Origin: Bifidobacterium pseudolongum subsp. pseudolongum DSM 20099
GTDB lineage: Bacteria > Actinomycetota > Actinomycetes > Actinomycetales > Bifidobacteriaceae
Assembly (NCBI RefSeq): GCF_000771225.1
Contig: NZ_JDTZ01000002.1
Span: 124,001-188,000, forward strand
DNA: 64,000 nucleotides
Reading direction: 5' to 3'
Numbering within the stretch: the first letter of the stretch is position 1; every line of letters starts with the position of its first letter. Of the stretch, positions 1 to 8,394 are shown in pieces. The notes beneath the pieces were generated by a model. It was not told where the DNA came from and did not search any database. It saw nothing but the letters and a program-made list of their open reading frames with translations. Both the position numbers and the translations under genes were made by a program.

Positions 1-646
1 TGATGGGCCTGTCGAATGTGGTCTGCAACGCCACCTTCATATGCACATAATCGGCGCGTTGGCTCAACTGGTAGCCGGCCGTCTCACTGCGCTCGCCGAT
101 GCCCACGCGCCCCGAACCGGTGTAGATCTGCCGCGTCACCAGATGCGCGGTCATCAGCGCGGCCATCTGCCCGAACGGCACTGACCGACTCAGCATGTAG
201 TTTTCGTGCGTGCCCCAGCTCGCGCCCTTGCCGTCCACGTTGTTGCGGTGCAGCTGCAGGCCGCCCGCCTGCCGCGCGGCTTGCTCCATCAACACATCGC
301 CCGCCGTGTCGTAGACGACTGCCGTGAACGGGTCGTCCGTTTCGGGCGCCGAATATTCGGGGTGCGCGTGGTCGACATAGATGCGCCCGCCGTTCGGAGC
401 GATCACATTCGTCACATGAGGCTGAGGTTCATCCGTGAGCATGTCAGGGCGCGCGCTCGCCCGGTCGAGGCGCATGCCGCGCATGTCGTTGACCGGATCC
501 TCCTGCCGGTAGTCCCAGCGGATGTGCCGCGTGCGCGGGGTGGACGCCCCAGCCACAACGTCGAATGACCACTGCACCGGATTGCCACCCGGTGCGCCGC
601 TCACCGCGTACTCGGTCTCCGTGCCCATGATGCGCCGTACACTCAT
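1..646 (-). CDS. dop: Pup deamidase/depupylase Dop (3' part outside window)
   Basis: Reading the reverse strand from an ATG at 646 gives an open frame running off the left edge (about 215 codons visible). It begins MSVRRIMGTETEYAVSG, the ATP/metal-binding GTETEY start of the Dop/PafA carboxylate-amine ligase family. Further on come NGGRIYVDHAHPEYSAPE, which carries the conserved catalytic Asp and nucleotide-binding residues, and LQLHRNNVDGKGASWGTHEN. In this family Dop deamidates the C-terminal Gln of Pup and removes Pup from substrates, while PafA attaches it; PafA lacks the Dop-type loop. Order and start favour Dop, because it follows mpa directly. Its ATG overlaps the mpa stop codon (ATGA), so the two are translationally coupled. 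The C-terminus is not visible. Confidence 0.93.
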   Translation of the reverse strand, partial: MSVRRIMGTETEYAVSGAPGGNPVQWSFDVVAGASTPRTRHIRWDYRQEDPVNDMRGMRLDRASARPDMLTDEPQPHVTNVIAPNGGRIYVDHAHPEYSAPETDDPFTAVVYDTAGDVLMEQAARQAGGLQLHRNNVDGKGASWGTHENYMLSRSVPFGQMAALMTAHLVTRQIYTGSGRVGIGERSETAGYQLSQRADYVHMKVALQTTFDRPI

Positions 647-2214
647 GCCTGCTCCATTCCGTAGGTGCCTTCTGCCGCATCCGCCGCATGCGCGGGCAAT
701 GCGCGCAGGTCGGTGATGCGCCGCGCGTCGAAACCGTTGGTGCGCACCCACTGCTCGAGATTGACCTCAGCGAGTGTGGCGCGCGCCGAATCGCATTCCT
801 CGTCGACCGCTTCGCGCACGAGCGCCGCATCGATCGGCACATCGTGCCCTTGGCGCACCGACTCCTTGACGGCCTTCGTCTTGGCGCGGTCGACGATGTT
901 CTTGAGCATCGCGCCCGACATCACATCGGCGAGCAGCAGCATGCTCCAGTCGCCATGCTCGTCGCGCACACGGGCGATCGCGCGGCGCGGCGAGACGACA
1001 TCGTCGACGAGCGCATCGACGAGCTGCGCGGCGCTTGTGGATGGCGCGAGCGGCAGCGCATTGGTGATGTACTGGGCCACGATCCGGCGTGCCTGTTCGG
1101 GGCCAGGGCGGTCGACCTTGATCTTCACGTCGAGCCGGCCGGGGCGCAGCACCGCCGGGTCGATCATGTCGATGCGGTTCGAGGCGCCGATCACAATCAC
1201 GTTGTCAAGCTGCTCCACGCCGTCGAGTTCCGCAAGGAACTGCGGCACGATCGTCGTCTCCACGTCCGAGGAGACACCGGAACCGCGGGTGCGCAGCAAC
1301 GCGTCCATCTCGTCGATGAACACGATCACCGGGCGTCCATCGCGCGCCCGCTCGCGCGCGCGGTCGAAGATGAGGCGGATCAGCCGTTCGGATTCACCCA
1401 CGTATTTGTTGAGCAGTTCCGGGCCTTTGACCGAAAGGAACACACCACTGCCGCCGGCGCCCTGAGCCAGCGAGTGCGCCACGGCCTTCGCGATCAATGT
1501 CTTGCCGTTGCCGGGCGGACCGTACAACAGCACGCCTTTCGGCGGTTTCAACGCGAAACGCGCGAACAGGTCGCGGTGCGTGAACGGCAGTTCCACCGCG
1601 TCTTTGATCGTGGCGATCTGCTCGTCGAGCCCGCCGATGTCGTGGAAGGTGACGTCAGGCGTCTCTTCAAGCACGAGGCTGTCGGTGTGTTCGCGTGGCA
1701 GCACCTGCACCGCGAATCGCGCTGACGTGTCAAGCATCACGCGGTCGGCGCCGCTGATGCGCGCGTGTCGCAGGTCCTGCGCGCGCTCAACGACCGTGCG
1801 GGCGCCCGAAGCGTCAGAGACGATGAGGCGGCCGTCGTCGAGCAGTTCGTCAACTTGGCGCACCACGCCGCAGCGGTCGGCCGCCGCCGTGCCGACGATG
1901 ACCATGTTCTCGTTGACGAGCAGCGTCATGCCGGGCGCGAGCCGTGCGGCGTTGACGGTGGGGGCCACCGGCAGCACCACGCGGCGGCTGCCGTGGAGCA
2001 CTTCGGCACATGCGTGCTGCACGCCATGCGAATCGGTCGAACAACGGTCCAGCCGCAGCATCGCTGCGAAGGTGAGCGGCGGCTGGGCGAACTGTTCGAG
2101 CTGCGCCTTGGCTTTGGCGAACTCTTCGCCGGCGCGCGTCAACGCCTGCGCCAACGCATGGTTCTTCGCCTGCAGGCGGTCGTTCAATTGCGCCAGATTC
2201 TCCTGTTCGTCCAT
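643..2214 (-). CDS. arc: Proteasome-associated-type AAA ATPase Mpa/ARC
   Basis: A 523-residue AAA ATPase that recognises pupylated proteins and unfolds them. Order: an N-terminal coiled coil (about residues 3-45) that binds Pup, a tandem OB region (about 50-180), then the AAA module with Walker A GPPGNGKT near 232-239 and Walker B VIVFIDEMD. I chose the ATG at 2214, before DEQENLAQLND, because a GGGG-type ribosome site precedes it. An upstream in-frame ATG at 2295 would add 27 residues unlike the family. The C-terminus ends YGMEQA and not the QYL-type tail that docks on the 20S core in mycobacteria. That fits bifidobacteria, which carry the Pup system without 20S subunits, so the downstream partner is unclear. 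The gene is coupled to dop by a 4-base overlap. Confidence 0.93.
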   Translation of the reverse strand: MDEQENLAQLNDRLQAKNHALAQALTRAGEEFAKAKAQLEQFAQPPLTFAAMLRLDRCSTDSHGVQHACAEVLHGSRRVVLPVAPTVNAARLAPGMTLLVNENMVIVGTAAADRCGVVRQVDELLDDGRLIVSDASGARTVVERAQDLRHARISGADRVMLDTSARFAVQVLPREHTDSLVLEETPDVTFHDIGGLDEQIATIKDAVELPFTHRDLFARFALKPPKGVLLYGPPGNGKTLIAKAVAHSLAQGAGGSGVFLSVKGPELLNKYVGESERLIRLIFDRARERARDGRPVIVFIDEMDALLRTRGSGVSSDVETTIVPQFLAELDGVEQLDNVIVIGASNRIDMIDPAVLRPGRLDVKIKVDRPGPEQARRIVAQYITNALPLAPSTSAAQLVDALVDDVVSPRRAIARVRDEHGDWSMLLLADVMSGAMLKNIVDRAKTKAVKESVRQGHDVPIDAALVREAVDEECDSARATLAEVNLEQWVRTNGFDARRITDLRALPAHAADAAEGTYGMEQA

Positions 2215-2316
2215 TGCACCCCGATTTCCATGGAAAAAGCCGGATGGTTCCCGCCTCCAGTGTACTGGGGCGGCCCCATCCGGCCATGACTTCAACGCTG
2301 TACGCGTAGGCCCATA

Positions 2317-3024
2317 CTACGCATGGTCGCCTTGGCTTCGCCGCTCGCGTATCAGATTGCGAATCCAACGCACGCCGAAGAACGCGAGCACCGCCACGAA
2401 GACCGCGATGATCACGTCTTCGAAGACGTTGAGCACACCAAGGATCGAACACCATTGGTCGCCGAGCATGTAGCCGGCGGTCACAAGGATTGTGTTCCAG
2501 ATCGCCGAGCCCACAAAGGTCCACAGCGAGAACTGCATGAAGTTCATGCGGTTGAATCCGGCGGGAATCGAGATGAGCGAACGGACCACCGGGATTACAC
2601 GCCCCAGCAGCACCGACCATGTACCGTATTTGGTGAACCAGCGATTCGCCTTGTCCACGTCGGCGCGCTGCACCCCGGGGATGCGGTCGGCCGCCGCATG
2701 GATGCGGTGCAGGCCGAACCAGCGCGCGATGCCGTAAAGGGTCCATGCGCCGAGCAGCGAGCCCATCGTGGCCCAGATGATCGCGGCGATGAGTCCCATG
2801 CTTCCACGCGCCGCCGTGAACCCGGCCAGTGGCAGGATGATTTCGCTGGGGATCGGCGGGAATATCGATTCGAGGGCGATGGCGAGCGCCACCCCCACGC
2901 CGCCGACGCTTTCCATCAGTGAGACGAGCCATGCGGTCATCGAGCCGATCAGGCCGTCCGAACCGGTCGCGCACACGAGCTGTTGGTCAACGGGTGTCTG
3001 TGCAAGGATAATGGAAAAGTTCAT
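2317..3024 (-). CDS. DedA-family membrane protein
   Basis: A 235-residue polytopic membrane protein of the DedA/SNARE-associated (VTT domain) family. Visible family marks are the re-entrant segment ESIFPPIPSEIILPLAGF, followed by GRVIPVVRSLISIPAGFNRM with the conserved Arg and Gly-Phe. Hydrophobic segments follow to the C-terminus, which ends in basic residues. Members help move polyprenyl phosphate or phospholipid across the membrane and support envelope homeostasis; the exact substrate cannot be read here. I chose the ATG at 3024 (MNFSIILAQ). A longer frame to 3354 would overlap serB and looks artificial. Only 37 bases separate this start from the divergent serB start, and an inverted repeat fills them. 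Confidence 0.85.
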   Translation of the reverse strand: MNFSIILAQTPVDQQLVCATGSDGLIGSMTAWLVSLMESVGGVGVALAIALESIFPPIPSEIILPLAGFTAARGSMGLIAAIIWATMGSLLGAWTLYGIARWFGLHRIHAAADRIPGVQRADVDKANRWFTKYGTWSVLLGRVIPVVRSLISIPAGFNRMNFMQFSLWTFVGSAIWNTILVTAGYMLGDQWCSILGVLNVFEDVIIAVFVAVLAFFGVRWIRNLIRERRSQGDHA

Positions 3025-3025
3025 G

Positions 3026-3059
3026 GTTCGATTGTCCCAACGTTTTTCGACAATCGAAC
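3026..3059. promoter_or_regulatory. Inverted repeat filling the dedA/serB divergent gap
   Basis: GTTCGATTGTC (3026-3036) and its exact complement GACAATCGAAC (3049-3059) flank a 12-base centre. The arms lie one to two bases from the ATG codons of dedA (3024) and serB (3062). It could be a shared operator, or a hairpin at the 5' end of either message. No ribosome site fits between the repeat and either start. Function is inferred only from position. Confidence 0.55.
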
Positions 3060-3061
3060 GC

Positions 3062-3745
3062 ATGAGCGTACAACCTTTGCAAGTCCTTGACGATATGCCC
3101 ACACTTTGCACACCCGGACTGCTCGTGATGGATGTGGATTCCACGCTCATCGATGAGGAAGTCATCGACGAGCTCGGCGACGCGGCCGGCGTTGGTGAGC
3201 GCATCGCCGACGTGACTGCACGCGCAATGAACGGCGAACTCGATTTCGCCGAGGCGCTCCATGCGCGCGTGGCCTTCCTGAAAGGACTTCCCGCTTCGAG
3301 GCTCGATGACGTGTATGCACGCCTGCATTTCACCAATGGCGCGCTGACGCTCATCGAACGCCTGCATGCGCACGGTTGGAAGGTGGGCGTCGTCTCGGGC
3401 GGCTTCCACGAGATCGTGGACCGGCTCGCCCGCGAAGCGGGCCTGGATTATTGGATCGCCAACCGGCTCGGCCTGGATGACGCGACCGGCACGCTCGACG
3501 GCACCGTCACCGGACCGATCGTCACGAAAGACGTCAAACTGCAGGCGCTGCACGATTGGGCACAGCGCAACGCGATTGACATGCGCCAGACCGTTGCGGT
3601 GGGCGACGGTGCCAATGATCTGCCGATGATCGGCGCCGCCGGCCTCGGTATCGCGTTCTGCGCCAAGCCGAAGGTGCGGGCGGCCGCACCGCACACAATC
3701 GACACCCGCGACCTGACGCGCGTGCTTGATTTCCTCGCGCACTGA
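3062..3745 (+). CDS. serB: Phosphoserine phosphatase SerB
   Basis: A 227-residue HAD-superfamily phosphatase that makes L-serine from phosphoserine, the last step of serine synthesis. Motif I is MDVDSTLIDEE (nucleophile Asp, then Asp and the SerB-type Ser-Thr). Motif II is GVVSGGFHE, and motifs III/IV include KDVKLQAL and GDGANDLPM. Length fits the short SerB form without an ACT domain. I chose the ATG at 3062 because the catalytic domain begins about 25 residues later; longer frames upstream run through dedA antisense. No Shine-Dalgarno sequence is visible, so translation may be leaderless or start within a hairpin leader. It converges with fmt downstream. Confidence 0.92.
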   Translation: MSVQPLQVLDDMPTLCTPGLLVMDVDSTLIDEEVIDELGDAAGVGERIADVTARAMNGELDFAEALHARVAFLKGLPASRLDDVYARLHFTNGALTLIERLHAHGWKVGVVSGGFHEIVDRLAREAGLDYWIANRLGLDDATGTLDGTVTGPIVTKDVKLQALHDWAQRNAIDMRQTVAVGDGANDLPMIGAAGLGIAFCAKPKVRAAAPHTIDTRDLTRVLDFLAH

Positions 3746-3766
3746 CCGAACGCGGAAAGGCCCGCC

Positions 3767-4735
3767 TCAGTCGCAGAACGCGCCCTCGATCAGATGCGCG
3801 CCACGCGCCCATTCGGCGGCGCCCATCTGCTTCTTGCCCTGCGCCTTGACCACAAGCAGCTCGAGCGCATCAGTGGCGGTGCCGACCCACACATGGTGCT
3901 TGGTCACCTTGAGTTCGCCGGGCTTGAGCCCATGCGGCGCCGACTCGTCGTCGGCGCCTGCCACAACAGCCTTCGACACGTGCAGTTGGATCGGTTCCAG
4001 CGCGTCGGCCGCCTCGTGCAGCTGGCACCATGCGCCGGGGTTCGGCGTGCATGCGCGGACCTGGCGGTCGAGCGCGAAGGCCGGCACATTGAAATGCATG
4101 CGCGCATCGTCGTGCGTGATCTTCGCCGCCACTTCGTAGGCGCCCTGTGGCTGTTCGACCGGCTGGATCTGCCCTTCTGCCATGCCCTGCAGCGAGGCCG
4201 CCAGCAGGTTCGCGCCATCTTGCGCCAGACGCTCGAGCAGTTCGCCGGCGTTCTCGTGCGCACCGATCTCCACGGTGGACTGCGCGAGCACCGGGCCTTC
4301 GTCCATGCCCTTGGTGATGCGGAACACCGAAGCGCCCGTCAACGATTCCCCGGCCCAGATCGCACGCTGCACCGGCGCCGCGCCGCGCCATTGCGGCAGC
4401 AGCGAGAAATGCAAGTTGTACCACCCCAACGGCAATGCGTCGAGCACCGGTTCCTTGAGCAGACGTCCATATGCCACGACCGCGCCGGCTTCGGCGCCGG
4501 TGGCCTTGAGCGCCGCGAGGAACGTCTCCTCGCTCGGGTCGCATTCCATGACCGGCAGCCCCAGTTCCAGCGCGGCCTGCTTGACCGGGCTCGGCATGAG
4601 CTTGCGTCCACGCCCTGCAGGGGCGTCGGGGCGGGTCAACACCGCCACCACTTCGAAATGCTCCGTGTCATGCGCCAGCTTGCGCAACGAAGGCACCGCC
4701 GCCTCAGGCGTTCCCGCAAACAGCACTCGTACCAT
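3767..4735 (-). CDS. fmt: Methionyl-tRNA formyltransferase
   Basis: A 322-residue enzyme that formylates Met-tRNA(fMet) with 10-formyl-THF for initiation. The N-terminus MVRVLFAGTPEAAVPSL is the typical Rossmann start. The formyltransferase signature follows as YGRLLKEPVLDALPLGWYNL and HFSLLPQWRGAAPVQRAI, with the catalytic Asn/His/Asp set (FSLLPxWRGAAP plus the Asp of MDEGPVLAQ). The C-terminal OB domain covers roughly residues 210-322. It lies just downstream of priA on the same strand with a 91-base gap, a common actinobacterial pairing (priA-fmt). A ribosome site, GAGGAAC, precedes the ATG. Confidence 0.95.
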   Translation of the reverse strand: MVRVLFAGTPEAAVPSLRKLAHDTEHFEVVAVLTRPDAPAGRGRKLMPSPVKQAALELGLPVMECDPSEETFLAALKATGAEAGAVVAYGRLLKEPVLDALPLGWYNLHFSLLPQWRGAAPVQRAIWAGESLTGASVFRITKGMDEGPVLAQSTVEIGAHENAGELLERLAQDGANLLAASLQGMAEGQIQPVEQPQGAYEVAAKITHDDARMHFNVPAFALDRQVRACTPNPGAWCQLHEAADALEPIQLHVSKAVVAGADDESAPHGLKPGELKVTKHHVWVGTATDALELLVVKAQGKKQMGAAEWARGAHLIEGAFCD

Positions 4736-4826
4736 ACCAGTTCCTCCTCGTTCGGTTTCCTGGCCGTTGCCACGGCCGACGGTCTACCATCGTAGTCCAC
4801 CGTCCTGCCGTGCCAGCCCGTTCAGG

Positions 4827-7034
4827 TCACAGCAAATCTTTGGGGTCCAACCGGCAACGCAATTCGCCGCCAGCGCGTGACGCGACATGCCGGGCAAGCG
4901 CCACACGCACCCGTTTCGCCAGTTCGGCGCGCCGAGAGTGCGGTACGCGCACCACGGCCTTCACCCGGTCGCCCATCTCCTCGATCTCACGCGCATCGAC
5001 CGTGCGCGCCTGTGGAATCGGCACCGGCCCCAACACGCTGTCGATCCGCTGGCCCTGCCATTGCAGCGTCGCCCAATCGCCGCCGCGCACGCCGATTTCG
5101 CGCAACATCCACGTCACGGCGTCGTTGCGCCCCCACACACACGCTGCGCTCAACGCCGGCGGCAACGCGGTCTCCTCACGTTCGCGCAACTCCCGTCCGG
5201 CCAGCACGCGCGGATCCCACGTCATCAGCGCCTGCGCGATGAGCGGATCGGTCTCGCCGAGCAACAGTCCGACCCCGCCATCTACGCGCGCATTGCAATA
5301 CGACATTGTGTGCATCCACGTGCGCAATACATCGACGCGCGCATCCATGCGCTGCGAGTACAGGCTCGTCCACGCGTCCAGAATCGCCACGGCCCGGTAA
5401 CGGCCGCCGGACGCGCCGCCCGGGCGCACGCGCGGCTCCGCGCCGGGCGTCGCGATCACGATGACCGGCGCATCCGCGACCTGCTCGATCACGCCTTCGG
5501 CCTGATGCGGGCTCGACAGCACCATCGGCATCTCGCGGAACAATCCACGCAATTCGCGCGCGGTACCAGCGGCGCCCACGCGGATCACGCGCAACCGCTC
5601 ACCACCGCACCGCGCACAGTGCCAATGCACCGCTGCAGCCCCACACCACCGGCACCGCGGCGTCTGGCCCACGCCCACACGCTCGAGCGGGCCCGTGCAG
5701 CGCATGCACCGCGCAAGCGCCAGACACTGCGCGCAACTCAACGACTCGCTCACTCCATCGCCCGGAATCGACAGCAAAACCGGTCCCTGTTCAAGCGCCT
5801 TCGACAACACGCGCACTGCGGTATGCGGCACGCGCGCGCCGACGCTCGCATCCGCAAGACGCATCAATTCGTCGCGGTTGAGCCAACGGACCGGCGGCGC
5901 ACTCGCCGCAAGCGCATCACGGTAGCCGTGGACCGCGGCGCTCGGGCCGCACACTCCCAACCCCACCGACTCCGCGCGCTCGCACTCCCATTGGCTGAGC
6001 ACACTGCGCGCCTGCGCGTAGGCCACGAACACGCCGTCATGCAACCCCGCGCGCAGACGGCACACGCCGCGCGCGTTCGCATACGGCGCCAATCCATCGG
6101 CGTACTGGTACGCGGCGTCGTCGAGCACCGCGAACAACGCGGGGCCGTCGACCGGCGCATACATCGCCGCGCGCAGGCCGACCACGCACCGCACCTGACC
6201 GGCCAGCACGGCCCGGTACGCGCGGTAGCGTTCCGCTGGGCTGAGCGATGCGCTCAACACGGCCACGTCGCCGCTCGAGCCGCCGGATTCGTCGGGCGCC
6301 CACGCGCGCAATCCCACGGCGTTCAACGTGTGCATGAGCGCCCACACCTCGCGCATCGTCGGCATGACGAACACCGCGGATTTGCCCGAGGCGAGCGCGC
6401 GCAGCGCCATCCATGCGAAGTCCTCACGCCACCGGCCCTCCCCCGGCAGCCCGTCGATGACGAACGAGGCGAATCCGTCCGCGGCGAGCGCCTCGTCGAC
6501 AAGCCGCGCCTGCTCGTATCCGCGCGCGAACGCCTTGTAGGCGCGGGCGGCGGACTGCGCACAGCGTTCGCGCAGCTCGGTGCCGTCCGCCGGTGCGAAT
6601 GATTCGCGGTCCACGGCGGCGACGCGCGTGGGCACCGCCACGCGCACGATGTTCGCGCGTGTGCCGCCGTAGGCGTCCGCGATCGCCGTGATGTCGCCAC
6701 GCATGGACGCGGACACGATGGGGTGCGGCGAGAGCACGCGTTCGATGAACCGCAGCGCGGATGCATCGGTCTCGCTCGTCTCGCTGCGCGACCAGATGAC
6801 GCCCGACACGCGCTGGCCGCCGAAGCGCACGCGCACCAGACAACCGGGCTGCGCGGCCTCGGACTGCTTCTCGTCGATCAGGTAGTCGAAGGGCTGGCCC
6901 AGATGCGCCGCTTGGATGTCGAGCACCACATGGGCGACGGGCAGGTGCGGCGCGGCCGTGCGTTCCGCCTGGCGGCGCCGGCGGCGCCGGGGTTCGAGCC
7001 CTTCGAACGCGGGTTGTTGTGCATCGGTCGTCAT
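4827..7034 (-). CDS. priA: Primosomal protein N' (PriA), helicase-motif-deficient actinobacterial form
   Basis: A 735-residue PriA homologue. The N-terminal 3' DNA-binding domain (about 35-130, VVLDIQAAHLGQPFDYLI) and the zinc-binding Cys cluster (CAQC, CMRC, CRWCG, CARCG, about 430-475) are recognisable. The Walker A site is replaced: residues about 195-202 read GLPGEGRW where active PriA has GxTGSGKT, so the Lys and Thr are gone. The DEAH box is replaced by LDDAAYQY. Actinobacterial PriA proteins are known to lack helicase motifs, so this one probably acts as a DNA- and partner-binding restart protein and not as a helicase. It sits between cfa and fmt on the same strand. Confidence 0.9.
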   Translation of the reverse strand: MTTDAQQPAFEGLEPRRRRRRQAERTAAPHLPVAHVVLDIQAAHLGQPFDYLIDEKQSEAAQPGCLVRVRFGGQRVSGVIWSRSETSETDASALRFIERVLSPHPIVSASMRGDITAIADAYGGTRANIVRVAVPTRVAAVDRESFAPADGTELRERCAQSAARAYKAFARGYEQARLVDEALAADGFASFVIDGLPGEGRWREDFAWMALRALASGKSAVFVMPTMREVWALMHTLNAVGLRAWAPDESGGSSGDVAVLSASLSPAERYRAYRAVLAGQVRCVVGLRAAMYAPVDGPALFAVLDDAAYQYADGLAPYANARGVCRLRAGLHDGVFVAYAQARSVLSQWECERAESVGLGVCGPSAAVHGYRDALAASAPPVRWLNRDELMRLADASVGARVPHTAVRVLSKALEQGPVLLSIPGDGVSESLSCAQCLALARCMRCTGPLERVGVGQTPRCRWCGAAAVHWHCARCGGERLRVIRVGAAGTARELRGLFREMPMVLSSPHQAEGVIEQVADAPVIVIATPGAEPRVRPGGASGGRYRAVAILDAWTSLYSQRMDARVDVLRTWMHTMSYCNARVDGGVGLLLGETDPLIAQALMTWDPRVLAGRELREREETALPPALSAACVWGRNDAVTWMLREIGVRGGDWATLQWQGQRIDSVLGPVPIPQARTVDAREIEEMGDRVKAVVRVPHSRRAELAKRVRVALARHVASRAGGELRCRLDPKDLL

Positions 7035-7053
7035 GCTGTATGAGCGTACACGC

Positions 7054-8337
7054 TCAGTGGCGCGGCCACCACGGGCGCAGCGGGTACACGTCGGTCCCGG
7101 TCCTGTCCGGCTTCACGCACAGGAACTGGTGGATCTGGATGTTGTTGTGCTCGAAGTTGTATGCGCAGCCGGCCATGTACAGGCCCCACAGGCGTGCCTT
7201 CGGCTCGCCGACCATCGCGGTGGCCTGGCTCCAGTGGGCCGAAAGGTTCTCGTTCCACCGGTGCAGTGTGAGCGCATAATGCTGCCGCAGGTTCTCTTGG
7301 TTGATGACCTCGAAGCCGGTGTCCTGGATCGTCATCTCGATTTCGGCCGGGCTCGACAGCTCGCCGTCGGGGAAGATGTAGCGGTCGATGAACTCGCCCG
7401 CCTTCTTGCCCTGATGCGAATTGCACCGCGTGATCTGGTGGTTGAGCAGCATGGCGCCGGGCTTGAGCTTGTTGTAGATCTCCTGGAAATAGGCCGGGTA
7501 ATGCTTGTAGCCCACATGCTCCATCATGCCGAGCGAGCAGATGCCGTCGAAATCGCCTTCCGGCACATCACGGTAATCCATGAGACGCACTTCGGCGAGG
7601 TCCTGCAGGCCCTCTTGGCGGATCCAACGCTGGGCCCACTCCGCCTGCTCTTCGGACAGCGTGACGCCGAGCGTATGGATGCCACGCTTCGCGGCCTCGA
7701 TGGCCATCGACCCCCAACCGCACCCGATGTCAAGCAGACGGTCGCCCGGTTTGAGCGCGAGCTTGTCTAGCACCAGGTCGAGCTTCGCTTTCTGCGCGGC
7801 TTCGAGCGAGGTGTCGGGCGAATCGAACACGGCGCATGTGTAGGTCATGGAAGGCCCAAGGAACAGCGCGTAGAAATCGTTCGACTGGTCGTAATGGTAG
7901 CTGACCGTGGCCGCGTCGCCTTTGCGCGTATGCGGCAGCAGGCCTTCGCTCATGCGGCGCATGCGCCCCGGGCCTTCGATCGCCGGCGGTTCGGGCCTGC
8001 GGATGCCATGCGAGGCGACCGATGCGAGCGCCTTCGCCAATTGCGCCGGGTTCGGCGTGCGCAGATACGGCTTGACGTCCACGAGCTTGCCGAACAACGC
8101 GTATGGATCGCCCGGGTCGAGTTGCGGCGAATCGATGTCCCCCTGCAAGTAGGCGCGGGCCAGACCGAGTTCGCCCGGCGCGTTGATGAGATAATAGATC
8201 GCCCGCGAATTCCTGATGACCAAGGTCACCGGCGCGTCTTCGCTGCCATAGGTGGAGCCGTCAAAGGCCTTGACATATATCGGGGCTCCCGGCTTCACAA
8301 ACAGCTCCACCATCTGCCCCACACTCATAGCCACCAT
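7054..8337 (-). CDS. cfa: Cyclopropane-fatty-acyl-phospholipid synthase
   Basis: A 427-residue SAM-dependent enzyme that converts unsaturated acyl chains of membrane phospholipids into cyclopropane chains. It shows the family core YDQSNDFYALFLGPSMTYTC, followed by the SAM site LLDIGCGWGSMAIEAA and the helix AEWAQRWIRQEGL. Later come GMMEHVGYKHYPAYFQ, GAMLLNHQITR and IDRYIFPDGEL, all typical of Cfa. The N-terminal 110 residues form the usual lipid-binding domain. A ribosome site, AAAGGGGC, lies before the start. It follows metK, its source of SAM, but a strong hairpin at 8360-8388 separates them. Confidence 0.95.
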   Translation of the reverse strand: MVAMSVGQMVELFVKPGAPIYVKAFDGSTYGSEDAPVTLVIRNSRAIYYLINAPGELGLARAYLQGDIDSPQLDPGDPYALFGKLVDVKPYLRTPNPAQLAKALASVASHGIRRPEPPAIEGPGRMRRMSEGLLPHTRKGDAATVSYHYDQSNDFYALFLGPSMTYTCAVFDSPDTSLEAAQKAKLDLVLDKLALKPGDRLLDIGCGWGSMAIEAAKRGIHTLGVTLSEEQAEWAQRWIRQEGLQDLAEVRLMDYRDVPEGDFDGICSLGMMEHVGYKHYPAYFQEIYNKLKPGAMLLNHQITRCNSHQGKKAGEFIDRYIFPDGELSSPAEIEMTIQDTGFEVINQENLRQHYALTLHRWNENLSAHWSQATAMVGEPKARLWGLYMAGCAYNFEHNNIQIHQFLCVKPDRTGTDVYPLRPWWPRH

Positions 8338-8359
8338 ATCTGCCCCTTTCCATTGCGGT

Positions 8360-8388
8360 CCGGCCGGCCATGAGTCATGGCCGGCCGG
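8360..8388 (-). terminator. GC-rich hairpin after metK
   Basis: An 11-bp stem CCGGCCGGCCA/TGGCCGGCCGG with a 7-base loop TGAGTCA, lying between the metK stop and the cfa start. The whole 29-base stretch is a near-perfect odd palindrome. No T-run follows on the minus strand, so termination efficiency is uncertain. Confidence 0.65.
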
Positions 8389-8394
8389 TCAAGC

